From Trueperaceae bacterium (lineage in GTDB: Bacteria > Deinococcota > Deinococci > Deinococcales > Trueperaceae), in contig SLSM01000024.1 of the NCBI GenBank assembly GCA_007130445.1, positions 1-5,397 on the forward strand: 5,397 nt of DNA, written 5' to 3'. Positions within the stretch are counted from its first letter, which is position 1; each line of letters begins with the position of its first letter. Of the stretch, positions 1-5,137 are shown one piece after another. The translations under genes and the position numbers were made by a program. The notes beneath the pieces were generated by a model. It worked only from the letters and a program-made list of their open reading frames with translations. It made no database searches and was not told the DNA's origin.

Positions 1-320
1 AGGGTCCGCCACGGTCCTCGCCGACCGACGAACCGGCGGTCGACGAGCCGGCGGACGCCGCGCGAGGCGCGGAGCCGCAGCGGGCCACGGTCCGCGAGCC
101 CGCGCTGCCACGGCCGGCGGTCCCGGCCGCGAGCGTGGCCGTGTTGCAGCGCCTCTTCCCCGGACGGGTGCTCGGCATCGAGCCGCACGCGGGTGACGAG
201 AACGTCGCTGCCGACGCGATCGACAGCGGGGACGGCAGCGCTGCGGTCGCGACCGGAGACGACGCACCCGACCAGGTGCCCGCCGAGGGCGGGCTAGAAT
301 CCGGCAGGAGTCGACCCTGA
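1..320 (+). CDS. dnaX: DNA polymerase III subunit gamma/tau, C-terminal end (5' part outside window)
   Basis: The frame is open from the left edge (first full codon at 3) to a TGA at 318-320, giving about 105 residues. The first 40 or so are rich in Pro, Ala, Glu and Arg, like the flexible linkers of tau subunits. Then comes a short conserved-looking segment, VAVLQRLFPGRVLGIEP (about 138-188), which resembles the beta-strand ending LF-GRVLWV that I recall near the C terminus of Thermus/Deinococcus DnaX. An acidic Asp/Gly/Ala tail of about 40 residues follows. Tau is the clamp-loader ATPase subunit that bridges polymerase and helicase. The ATPase domains are not in the window, so identity rests on this short segment and on the classic dnaX-ebfC-recR order. 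The slippery A-run used for gamma synthesis in Thermus would lie upstream. It could instead be an unrelated low-complexity protein, but the context makes dnaX the likely call. Confidence 0.72.
   Translation, partial: GPPRSSPTDEPAVDEPADAARGAEPQRATVREPALPRPAVPAASVAVLQRLFPGRVLGIEPHAGDENVAADAIDSGDGSAAVATGDDAPDQVPAEGGLESGRSRP
295..300 (+). promoter_or_regulatory. Candidate -10 hexamer (TAGAAT) upstream of ebfC
   Basis: TAGAAT sits inside the end of dnaX, 19 bases before the ebfC start, within the octamer GCTAGAAT (293-300). It uses a rare CTA leucine codon in a gene that otherwise prefers GC-ending codons. No convincing -35 is present 15-18 bases upstream (CCAGGT region). It may be an internal promoter allowing ebfC-recR expression apart from dnaX. 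The same octamer pattern, GCTAGACT, precedes recO. Confidence 0.28.
306..310 (+). promoter_or_regulatory. Ribosome binding site of ebfC
   Basis: AGGAG lies 9 bases before the ATG at 320-322, inside the last codons of dnaX. It fixes the ebfC start and allows translation of ebfC without relying only on termination-reinitiation at the overlapping dnaX stop. Confidence 0.75.
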
Positions 321-631
321 TGAACATACAGAAGCTGATGAAGGAAGCCCAGAAGGCGCAGCGCCAGATGGCCGAGGCGCAAGAGCGGCTCGCCTCGATG
401 CAGATCGAGGGGAGCGCGGGTGGCGGCCTGGTGACGGTGACGGCCACCGGCGACGGTACCGTCTCGAAGGTGCGCATCGACCCCGGTGCGATCGATCCCG
501 ACGACGTGACCCTGCTCGAGGACCTCGTCACGGCGGCGATCGGCGATGCGCAGCGCAAGGCCAAGGAGTTGCAGGAGAGCGAGTTGGGCTCGGCCGTGGG
601 CGGGCTCGGCTCCATGCCGGGCCTGTTCTGA
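320..631 (+). CDS. ebfC: YbaB/EbfC family nucleoid-associated DNA-binding protein
   Basis: This is a 103-residue protein, normal for the family. EbfC/YbaB proteins are small homodimers that bind DNA with little sequence specificity and help organise the nucleoid; a role alongside RecR in repair is suspected from conserved gene order. The N-terminal half (residues 1-32) is a charged, Gln/Ala-rich helix starting MNIQKLMKEAQKAQRQM, typical of the tweezer-like dimer. The family core follows as GSAGGGLVTVTATGDG (32-47) and VRIDPGAIDPDD (51-62). A second long helix (about 64-90) and a short Gly-rich tail ending MPGLF complete it. The ATG overlaps the dnaX stop by one base (TGATG) and has a good AGGAG site. 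recR begins 12 bases after its stop, so dnaX, ebfC and recR are probably cotranscribed. No cysteine is present. The family call is secure, while the exact DNA preference of this member is unknown. Confidence 0.95.
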   Translation: MNIQKLMKEAQKAQRQMAEAQERLASMQIEGSAGGGLVTVTATGDGTVSKVRIDPGAIDPDDVTLLEDLVTAAIGDAQRKAKELQESELGSAVGGLGSMPGLF

Positions 632-643
632 GGCCACCCTGAC

Positions 644-1240
644 GTGCGCTATCCGACGCCGCTCCTGACGCTGATCAGGGCGCTCAGCCGCCTGCCCGGC
701 ATCGGACCGAAGTCGGCCCAGCGATTGGCCTTCCACCTGTTCAACCAACCCGCTGACGAGGTGTTGGCGCTCGCGCGTGCCCTCGAGGAGGCCAAGACGG
801 GTCTGGCCCGCTGTCCGCGCTGCGCGCACGTGATGGCGTCCGACGAGGAGGCCTGTGCGGTCTGCACGGACCCGTCTCGCGACGCCGCGCTGCTGTGCGT
901 GGTGGAACAGCCGGCCGACGTGTTGGCGATCGAACGCAGCGGCGAGTACGCCGGGCGCTATCACGTGCTGCACGGCGCGCTCTCCCCCATGCACGGCGTC
1001 GGCCCCGACGAGTTGACCATCGCGCTGTTGCTCGGGCGCTTGGGCGGCGTGACCGAGGTGGTGCTCGCAACCTCCACCACGGTCGAGGGCGAGGCGACCG
1101 CCCTGTTCCTGGCGCAACGGCTGCGCACCCTGGGCGTACGGGTGACGCGGATCGCGTACGGGCTGCCCGTTGGCGGTGACCTGGAGTATGCCGACGAGGT
1201 GACGCTCGGCCGCGCCATGACGCATCGCCGCGACCTCTGA
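644..1240 (+). CDS. recR: Recombination mediator protein RecR
   Basis: RecR is 198 residues, the usual family length. With RecO it loads RecA onto SSB-coated single-stranded DNA at gaps and breaks (RecFOR pathway), acting as a ring-shaped clamp. Domains in order are: N-terminal helix-hairpin-helix with LSRLPGIGPKSAQRLAFHLF (residues 14-33); a four-cysteine zinc site C57, C60, C71, C74 (CxxC-x10-CxxC); a Toprim domain starting at LLCVVEQPADVLAIE (83-97, acidic E88) and including ATSTTVEGEATALFL (142-156); and the C-terminal Walker-B-like stretch LPVGGDLEYADEVTLGRAM (174-192). The GTG at 644 is chosen because it gives the family's usual start, (M)RYP, and has GAGG (630-633) 10 bases upstream, overlapping the ebfC stop. 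Nothing appears broken. The sequence looks closest to Deinococcus RecR as I recall it. In that phylum RecBCD is generally absent, so RecFOR carries much of double-strand break repair. Confidence 0.98.
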   Translation: MRYPTPLLTLIRALSRLPGIGPKSAQRLAFHLFNQPADEVLALARALEEAKTGLARCPRCAHVMASDEEACAVCTDPSRDAALLCVVEQPADVLAIERSGEYAGRYHVLHGALSPMHGVGPDELTIALLLGRLGGVTEVVLATSTTVEGEATALFLAQRLRTLGVRVTRIAYGLPVGGDLEYADEVTLGRAMTHRRDL

Positions 1241-1250
1241 GCACCCCCTC

Positions 1251-1267
1251 GGCACGGTCGTCGTGCC
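1251..1267 (+). terminator. Possible weak hairpin after recR
   Basis: GGCACG (1251-1256) can pair with CGTGCC (1262-1267) around a five-base loop, 11 bases past the recR stop. No T-run follows (the next bases are CCCGCACG), so it is not a standard intrinsic terminator. It sits just before the topA promoter and could slow or end the dnaX-ebfC-recR transcript, or be chance in GC-rich DNA. Confidence 0.28.
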
Positions 1268-1277
1268 CCCGCACGCC

Positions 1278-1305
1278 TTGACATGTGGCGGCGCGTCCGT
1301 ATACT
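1278..1305 (+). promoter_or_regulatory. Housekeeping sigma promoter of topA
   Basis: A perfect -35 TTGACA (1278-1283) and a near-perfect -10 TATACT (1300-1305) are separated by 16 bases. Transcription should begin near 1312, giving a leader of about 24 bases that carries the ribosome site AAGGGGGA (1321-1328). It lies in the 95-base recR-topA gap and is conspicuous because the surrounding sequence is so GC-rich. TopA promoters in other bacteria respond to supercoiling; the short 16-base spacer would be compatible with that, but this is inference. Confidence 0.82.
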
Positions 1306-1320
1306 CGGGACCGCCTACGG

Positions 1321-1328
1321 AAGGGGGA
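1321..1328 (+). promoter_or_regulatory. Ribosome binding site deciding the topA start
   Basis: AAGGGGGA ends 7 bases before the TTG at 1336-1338. This purine-rich site selects TTG 1336 over the upstream in-frame GTG at 1285, which lies between the -35 and -10 boxes of the promoter and so would not be on the transcript. Confidence 0.7.
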
Positions 1329-1335
1329 CGTCGCG

Positions 1336-4299
1336 TTGTCATCCGAGAAACGAACCCGCCGTCTCGTGATCGTCGAGTCGCCCACCAAAGCCCGAACCAT
1401 CCAGCGTTACCTGCCCGGCGGATCGAGCGCCGCGTCGGCCGATGCGACCTACGTCGTGGAGGCCAGCATGGGACACGTGCGCGACCTCCCGGCGAACGCC
1501 GCCGAGATACCCGAGAACGTCAAGAAGCAGCCCTGGTCGCGCCTCGCGGTGCGCACGGACGACGCTTTCCAGCCGCTGTACGTCGTCTCGCCGAAGAAGC
1601 GAGCCGTGGTGCAGAAGCTCCGCAAGGCGCTCAAGAACGCCGACGAACTCGTCATCGCGACGGATGAGGACCGCGAAGGCGAGAGCATCGGCTGGCACCT
1701 GGTGCAGGTGCTCGAGCCCACGGTGCCCGTCAAGCGCATGGTGTTCCACGAGATCACCCGCGAGGCGATCGAGCGCGCTCTGGACGAGACCCGCGACATC
1801 GACACCAACCTCGTCGAGGCTCAAGAGACCCGCCGTGTGCTCGACCGACTCGTCGGCTACACGATCTCGCCGCTGCTGTGGAAGAAGATCGCCCCGCGGC
1901 TGTCGGCCGGGCGCGTGCAGAGCGTGGCGGTCCGGATGCTCGTGCTGCGCGAACAGGAGCGGTTGCGTTTCCGGACGGGCAGCTACTGGGACCTCGCCGC
2001 CACCCTGGCCACGCGTTCGACGCCGTTCGCTGCGCAGCTCACACACGTCGGGAGTTTGCGCGTCGCCAGCGGCAGGGACTTCGACGAGACCACCGGGCGC
2101 CTCAAGGCCGACCTGGTCGAAGGGAAGGACGTCGTCCTGCTCGACCGTGCGGCGGCCGAGGCACTCGCGGAGCGGGCCCGGAGCGGCCGCTGGCAGGTCG
2201 AGGGCGTGGAGTCGCGCGAGGCCACCCGGCAACCGGCGCCGCCGTTCACGACCAGCACGCTGCAGCAGGAGGCCAGCCGCAAGCTCGGTCTCGGCGCCCG
2301 CGACACCATGCGGGTCGCCCAGGGCTTGTACGAGCGCGGATACATCACGTACATGCGGACCGACTCGACCAGCCTCTCCAGTGAGGCCCTCCAGGCCGCC
2401 CGCTCGGCGATCACCGCTCGTTACGGCGCCGAGTACCTCCCCGACGCGCCGCGCACCACGACGAAGAAGGGCCGCAACGTCCAGGAGGCACACGAGGCGA
2501 TCCGGCCCGCCGGCACGGCGATGCAGACGGCCGAGGAGCACGGCCTGAAGGGGACCGACGCGGCCCTCTACGACCTCGTGTGGAAGCGCACCGTCGCGAG
2601 CCAGATGCGCGACGCGCGGCTGCGCTTCGTGACCGCGCGCATCGTGGCGAGCGGCGGCGCCGACGCCACCGGCGCTGCCTGGCAGGCGCGCTTCCGGGCC
2701 TCGGGCCGCACCACCGTGTTCCCGGGCTTCTTCCGCGCCTACGTCGAGGGCAGCGACGACCCCGACGCCTCGCTCGACGCGCAGGAGCAGCCGTTGCCGG
2801 CGCTCGAGGAGGGCGCGGCGCTCGAGGCACGGGCCGTCGAGGCGGCCGGGCACGAGACCAAGCCGCCGGCGCGCTACACCGAGGCGTCGCTCGTGAAGCT
2901 GCTCGAGCAAGAGGGCATCGGTCGGCCCAGCACCTACGCCAGCATCATCGACACCATCTTGCGCCGGACCTACGCCCGCAAGCAGGGCAGCCAGCTCGTG
3001 CCGACCTTCGTCGCCTTCGCGACGAACGCACTGCTCGAGCACCAGTTCCAGTCGCTGGTCGACACCGAGTTCACCGCCCGTATGGAGGCGACGCTCGACG
3101 AGATCGCGAACGGCAGCGTCGACCCGCTCCCCTACCTACGAGCCTTCTACGGTGGCGCGGACGGGCTCGAGTCGACGGTCGCGGCCGGCCTCGAGGCGAT
3201 CGACGCGCGCGAGATCAGCACCATCCGGTCTCCGTCGTGGGACCCGTTCGTGGTGCGCGTCGGCCGCTACGGTCCGTACGTCGCGGGGACCCTGGACGGC
3301 GAGGACAAGACGGCCAGCCTCCCCGACGACACCGCGCCGGCGGACTTGACACGCGAGCAACTCGAGACCTTCCTGCGTGACGGCAACGCCGCCGATCACG
3401 TGCTGGGAAGCCACCCCGACGACGGCCATGCCATGCTCCTCAAGCGCGGTCCGTACGGCCCGTACCTGCAGCTCGGCGACGGCACCGACGGCGAGCGGCC
3501 GAAACGCGTCTCGCTGCCTCCGGGCGTCGCCCCCGAGGACGTCGACGCCGATCTCGCCCGACGCCTGCTCGACTTGCCGCGGCGCCTGGGGGAGCATCCC
3601 GAGACCGGTGAAGGGGTGGAGGCCCACATCGGTCGCTTCGGCCCGTACGTTCGACACCAACGTACGTTCGCGTCGATCCCCAAGGGCGCGGACTTCGATC
3701 TGCTCACGGTCGACCTACCCCAGGCCCTCGACCTGTTGGCGAAGAAGCGCGGTCGCAACGCCCCGCAGCGTGTGATCGGCGCTCACCCCGAGAGTGGCGA
3801 GCCGGTCGGGTTGTTCGATGGCAAGTACGGCCCGTACGTGTCGCACCAGAAGGTCAACGCGTCGCTGAAGGATGGACAGGACCCCGACACGCTCGACCTC
3901 GACACCGCGCTGGCGCTGCTCGCCGAGCGCGAGGCCACGACGGACACGAAGACGTCGGGCCGCGGCAAGCGCTCGGCCGCGAAGGGCGGCGCGAAGAAGC
4001 GCGCGAAGGCCCCGAAGCGTGGCGGCACGCGGGCGCGCTCCGCGAAGACGACGAAGGCGCCCGCGAAGCGGCCGAAGGCCACGACGGTGCAGCTCGAGGC
4101 GCACTTGGACGAGCTCGACGACACCACGCGCTCGGTGGTGACGCGTCTGGAGGGCATGGGCGGGCGCCCGAAGCAGGCGCTCGTGGCCGTCGCCGATGAG
4201 CTCGGACTGGCACAGGAGGCCGTCGAGAGCCATCGCAAGCGCGGTCTGTTCAAGCTCCGGATGGCGTTCGGCAAGGCTCGCGCGAGCGACGACGGTTGA
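1336..4299 (+). CDS. topA: DNA topoisomerase I (type IA) with an extended C terminus
   Basis: This 987-residue enzyme relaxes negatively supercoiled DNA by transient single-strand cleavage through a 5'-phosphotyrosine. Residues are numbered from TTG 1336. The Toprim domain has E14 in VIVESPTKA, then SMGHVRDLP (44-52) and the metal-binding DEDREGE (110-116). SAGRVQSVA is at 190-198. The catalytic tyrosine is Y339 in GYITYMRTDST. EAHEAIRP is at 384-391 and GIGRPSTYA at 527-535. In place of Cys4 zinc fingers there are four C-terminal repeats with RYGPY, PYGPY, RFGPY and KYGPY (644, 706, 767, 831), as in mycobacterial and Deinococcota-type enzymes. A Lys/Ala/Arg-rich tail (about 867-917) follows, then a terminal helix-turn-helix-like domain (918-987). 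I see no cysteine in the whole protein. All catalytic motifs are intact, so it should be active. It has its own promoter, and TTG 1336 is preferred over GTG 1285 because of ribosome-site and promoter position. Confidence 0.97.
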   Translation: MSSEKRTRRLVIVESPTKARTIQRYLPGGSSAASADATYVVEASMGHVRDLPANAAEIPENVKKQPWSRLAVRTDDAFQPLYVVSPKKRAVVQKLRKALKNADELVIATDEDREGESIGWHLVQVLEPTVPVKRMVFHEITREAIERALDETRDIDTNLVEAQETRRVLDRLVGYTISPLLWKKIAPRLSAGRVQSVAVRMLVLREQERLRFRTGSYWDLAATLATRSTPFAAQLTHVGSLRVASGRDFDETTGRLKADLVEGKDVVLLDRAAAEALAERARSGRWQVEGVESREATRQPAPPFTTSTLQQEASRKLGLGARDTMRVAQGLYERGYITYMRTDSTSLSSEALQAARSAITARYGAEYLPDAPRTTTKKGRNVQEAHEAIRPAGTAMQTAEEHGLKGTDAALYDLVWKRTVASQMRDARLRFVTARIVASGGADATGAAWQARFRASGRTTVFPGFFRAYVEGSDDPDASLDAQEQPLPALEEGAALEARAVEAAGHETKPPARYTEASLVKLLEQEGIGRPSTYASIIDTILRRTYARKQGSQLVPTFVAFATNALLEHQFQSLVDTEFTARMEATLDEIANGSVDPLPYLRAFYGGADGLESTVAAGLEAIDAREISTIRSPSWDPFVVRVGRYGPYVAGTLDGEDKTASLPDDTAPADLTREQLETFLRDGNAADHVLGSHPDDGHAMLLKRGPYGPYLQLGDGTDGERPKRVSLPPGVAPEDVDADLARRLLDLPRRLGEHPETGEGVEAHIGRFGPYVRHQRTFASIPKGADFDLLTVDLPQALDLLAKKRGRNAPQRVIGAHPESGEPVGLFDGKYGPYVSHQKVNASLKDGQDPDTLDLDTALALLAEREATTDTKTSGRGKRSAAKGGAKKRAKAPKRGGTRARSAKTTKAPAKRPKATTVQLEAHLDELDDTTRSVVTRLEGMGGRPKQALVAVADELGLAQEAVESHRKRGLFKLRMAFGKARASDDG
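3238..3930 (+). repeat. Four topoisomerase I C-terminal repeats (GxYGPY type) within topA
   Basis: Four copies of a domain of about 60 residues each carry a glycine-rich (R/K/P)(Y/F)GPY core, at TopA residues 644-648, 706-710, 767-771 and 831-835. Copies 2 and 4, and less clearly copy 3, are preceded by a (S/E/A)HP-(D/E)-(D/S/T)G turn (HPDDG, HPETG, HPESG). Copies 3 and 4 share YVRHQ/YVSHQ followed by an ASIPKG/ASLKDG-like loop, so they look most alike. In other type IA enzymes such repeats bind DNA and support strand passage. These are protein-level repeats; the DNA copies have diverged. Confidence 0.85.
3934..4086 (+). other. Lys/Ala/Arg-rich disordered tail within topA
   Basis: About 51 residues (TopA 867-917) are built mainly of Lys, Ala, Arg, Thr and Gly, with repeated AK, KR and PK pairs and almost no acidic residues after the first few positions. 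The DNA shows recurring GCGAAG-type hexamers. Basic tails of this type on actinobacterial TopA raise processivity by gripping DNA. Here the tail is internal, acting also as a tether to the terminal domain. Confidence 0.85.
4087..4299 (+). other. Terminal helix-turn-helix-like domain of TopA (sigma region 4-like)
   Basis: The last 70 residues (918-987) regain normal composition after the basic tail and are predicted by eye to be helical. The order is LEAHLDELDDTTRSVVTRLEG, a Gly-Gly turn, QALVAVADELG (about 947-957), LAQ turn, then EAVESHRKRGLFKLR (about 961-975). This pattern of L-x2-L-x4-R-x-V, then a helix ending ADELGL, then a basic helix ending KLR closely follows sigma-70 region 4 and LuxR-type helix-turn-helix folds. 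The match is by recalled pattern only. Function in a topoisomerase is unknown; DNA or RNA polymerase contact are possibilities. Confidence 0.6.
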
Positions 4300-4322
4300 C
4301 CAGGCGGTCGGCCGGGCGGCGC

Positions 4323-4328
4323 TAGACT
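4323..4328 (+). promoter_or_regulatory. Candidate -10 of a leaderless recO transcript (TAGACT)
   Basis: TAGACT ends 5 bases before the recO GTG at 4334, so a start 6 bases downstream would put the first transcript base at the start codon. TANNNT immediately before start codons is the known hallmark of leaderless genes in Deinococcus. There is no Shine-Dalgarno before recO. A TTGACC at 4296-4301 overlaps the topA stop, but the 21-base spacing is too long for a normal -35. The hexamer is bracketed by GCGC on both sides. Confidence 0.5.
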
Positions 4329-4333
4329 GCGCT

Positions 4334-5137
4334 GTGCCGCGCTACACCGTCAGCGACGCTCTGGTGCTCCGTCGCTCACCGCTGCCGAGCGGCGACGTCG
4401 TGCTCACGTTGCTGTCCGAGCATGGCAAGTGGCGTGCGGTGGCGCGCAAGGGGCGACTGCTGGGGGGCAACCTCGCGAGGCTGTCGCTCTTCCATGACGT
4501 CACGGTGCAGGCCTACCGCCGCCGCGACGACGATCTGGCCGTCCTGACGCAAGTTCGCCTGAACGGAGCGCTCCCGGGCCTCACCAAGCCCGAGGCGTAC
4601 CCCTACGCCCACGTCCTGGCCGAACTCACCGACGCCCTCACCGTCGATACCCACGTGGGGGAGCGGCTGCTCGCGGTGGTTGCGAGCGGGTTGCGCGGCG
4701 TCGGTTCGCACGACGACCCTGAGGCGGTGGCGCTCGCGTACGCCTGGCACCTGTTGGAGCTCGCGGGGTTGGCGCCACACGTCGGCGCGCCCACCCAGCG
4801 ACCGGTCGCTACGAGCGACGCACCGTCGGGCCCTTCCGGCGACGCGCCGGGCGACCGTCCAGCGCCCGTCTGTGACCGCTGCGGTGCGGTCGCCACGCGG
4901 CTGGCCGTGGACGCCGGTCGCATGCGCTGTGACGAGCACGGTGACCACGTCAGGGACGTGTGGCTCGGTGCGGACGGAGCCCGTTCGTTGGCGCTGGCCG
5001 TGCGCGGCCCGCTGCGCGCGGCCGTGCTCGCGCCCCCGGCCGACCGGACTCGCGCGTGGCGAGCGCTCCAGGCGTACGTGCGGGAGCATGTGACCGAGGT
5101 GCGGGCCGTGACCGCCCTCGCCCGGGAGCCCGCGTGA
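4334..5137 (+). CDS. recO: DNA repair protein RecO
   Basis: This 267-residue protein matches RecO, which binds SSB and single-stranded DNA, anneals complementary strands and, with RecR, loads RecA. The N-terminal OB fold starts YTVSDALVLRRSPLPSGDVVLTLLSEHGKWRAVARKGR (residues 4-41 in part conserved), followed by an all-helical middle (about 85-148). Next is a Pro/Ser/Asp/Gly-rich stretch (151-178), then a zinc site C180, C183, C199, H202 (CxxC-x15-CxxH) and a final helical segment (about 212-262). GTG 4334 is chosen because the OB fold begins at once. An ATG at 4196 would add 46 residues overlapping topA with no RecO character. It starts 34 bases after topA and overlaps plsY by four bases. 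The fourth zinc ligand appears to be His where I recall Cys in Deinococcus RecO. Overall divergence is typical of this poorly conserved family. Confidence 0.9.
   Translation: MPRYTVSDALVLRRSPLPSGDVVLTLLSEHGKWRAVARKGRLLGGNLARLSLFHDVTVQAYRRRDDDLAVLTQVRLNGALPGLTKPEAYPYAHVLAELTDALTVDTHVGERLLAVVASGLRGVGSHDDPEAVALAYAWHLLELAGLAPHVGAPTQRPVATSDAPSGPSGDAPGDRPAPVCDRCGAVATRLAVDAGRMRCDEHGDHVRDVWLGADGARSLALAVRGPLRAAVLAPPADRTRAWRALQAYVREHVTEVRAVTALAREPA

Noticed and set aside
1..320. DnaX programmed frameshift signal
   Set aside because: No A-rich slippery run is present in this part of dnaX; if the gene uses one, it lies upstream of the window.
1251..1267. Hairpin as a strong intrinsic terminator of the recR operon
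   Set aside because: The stem is only 6 pairs and has no following T-run; kept only as a low-confidence feature.
1285..1335. GTG 1285 as the topA start
   Set aside because: The codon lies between the promoter boxes and upstream of the expected transcript start; the added residues do not resemble a topoisomerase N terminus.
741..1400. Antisense open frame across recR and the recR-topA gap
   Set aside because: The translation is Arg/Pro-rich with no family character, spans the topA promoter, and opposes a fully conserved RecR.
1339..3042. Long open antisense frame (about 567 codons) opposite topA
   Set aside because: It is a by-product of GC-rich codon bias; its translation is Leu/Arg/Gly/Ala-rich with no recognisable domain, and the + strand carries an intact, motif-complete topoisomerase.
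4296..4328. TTGACC/TAGACT as a classical two-box promoter for recO
   Set aside because: The spacing is 21 bases, outside the normal 16-18; the -10 alone with leaderless geometry explains the site better.
4196..4333. Upstream ATG extension of recO
   Set aside because: It would overlap topA by 104 bases and add 46 residues without RecO similarity; the OB fold begins directly at GTG 4334.
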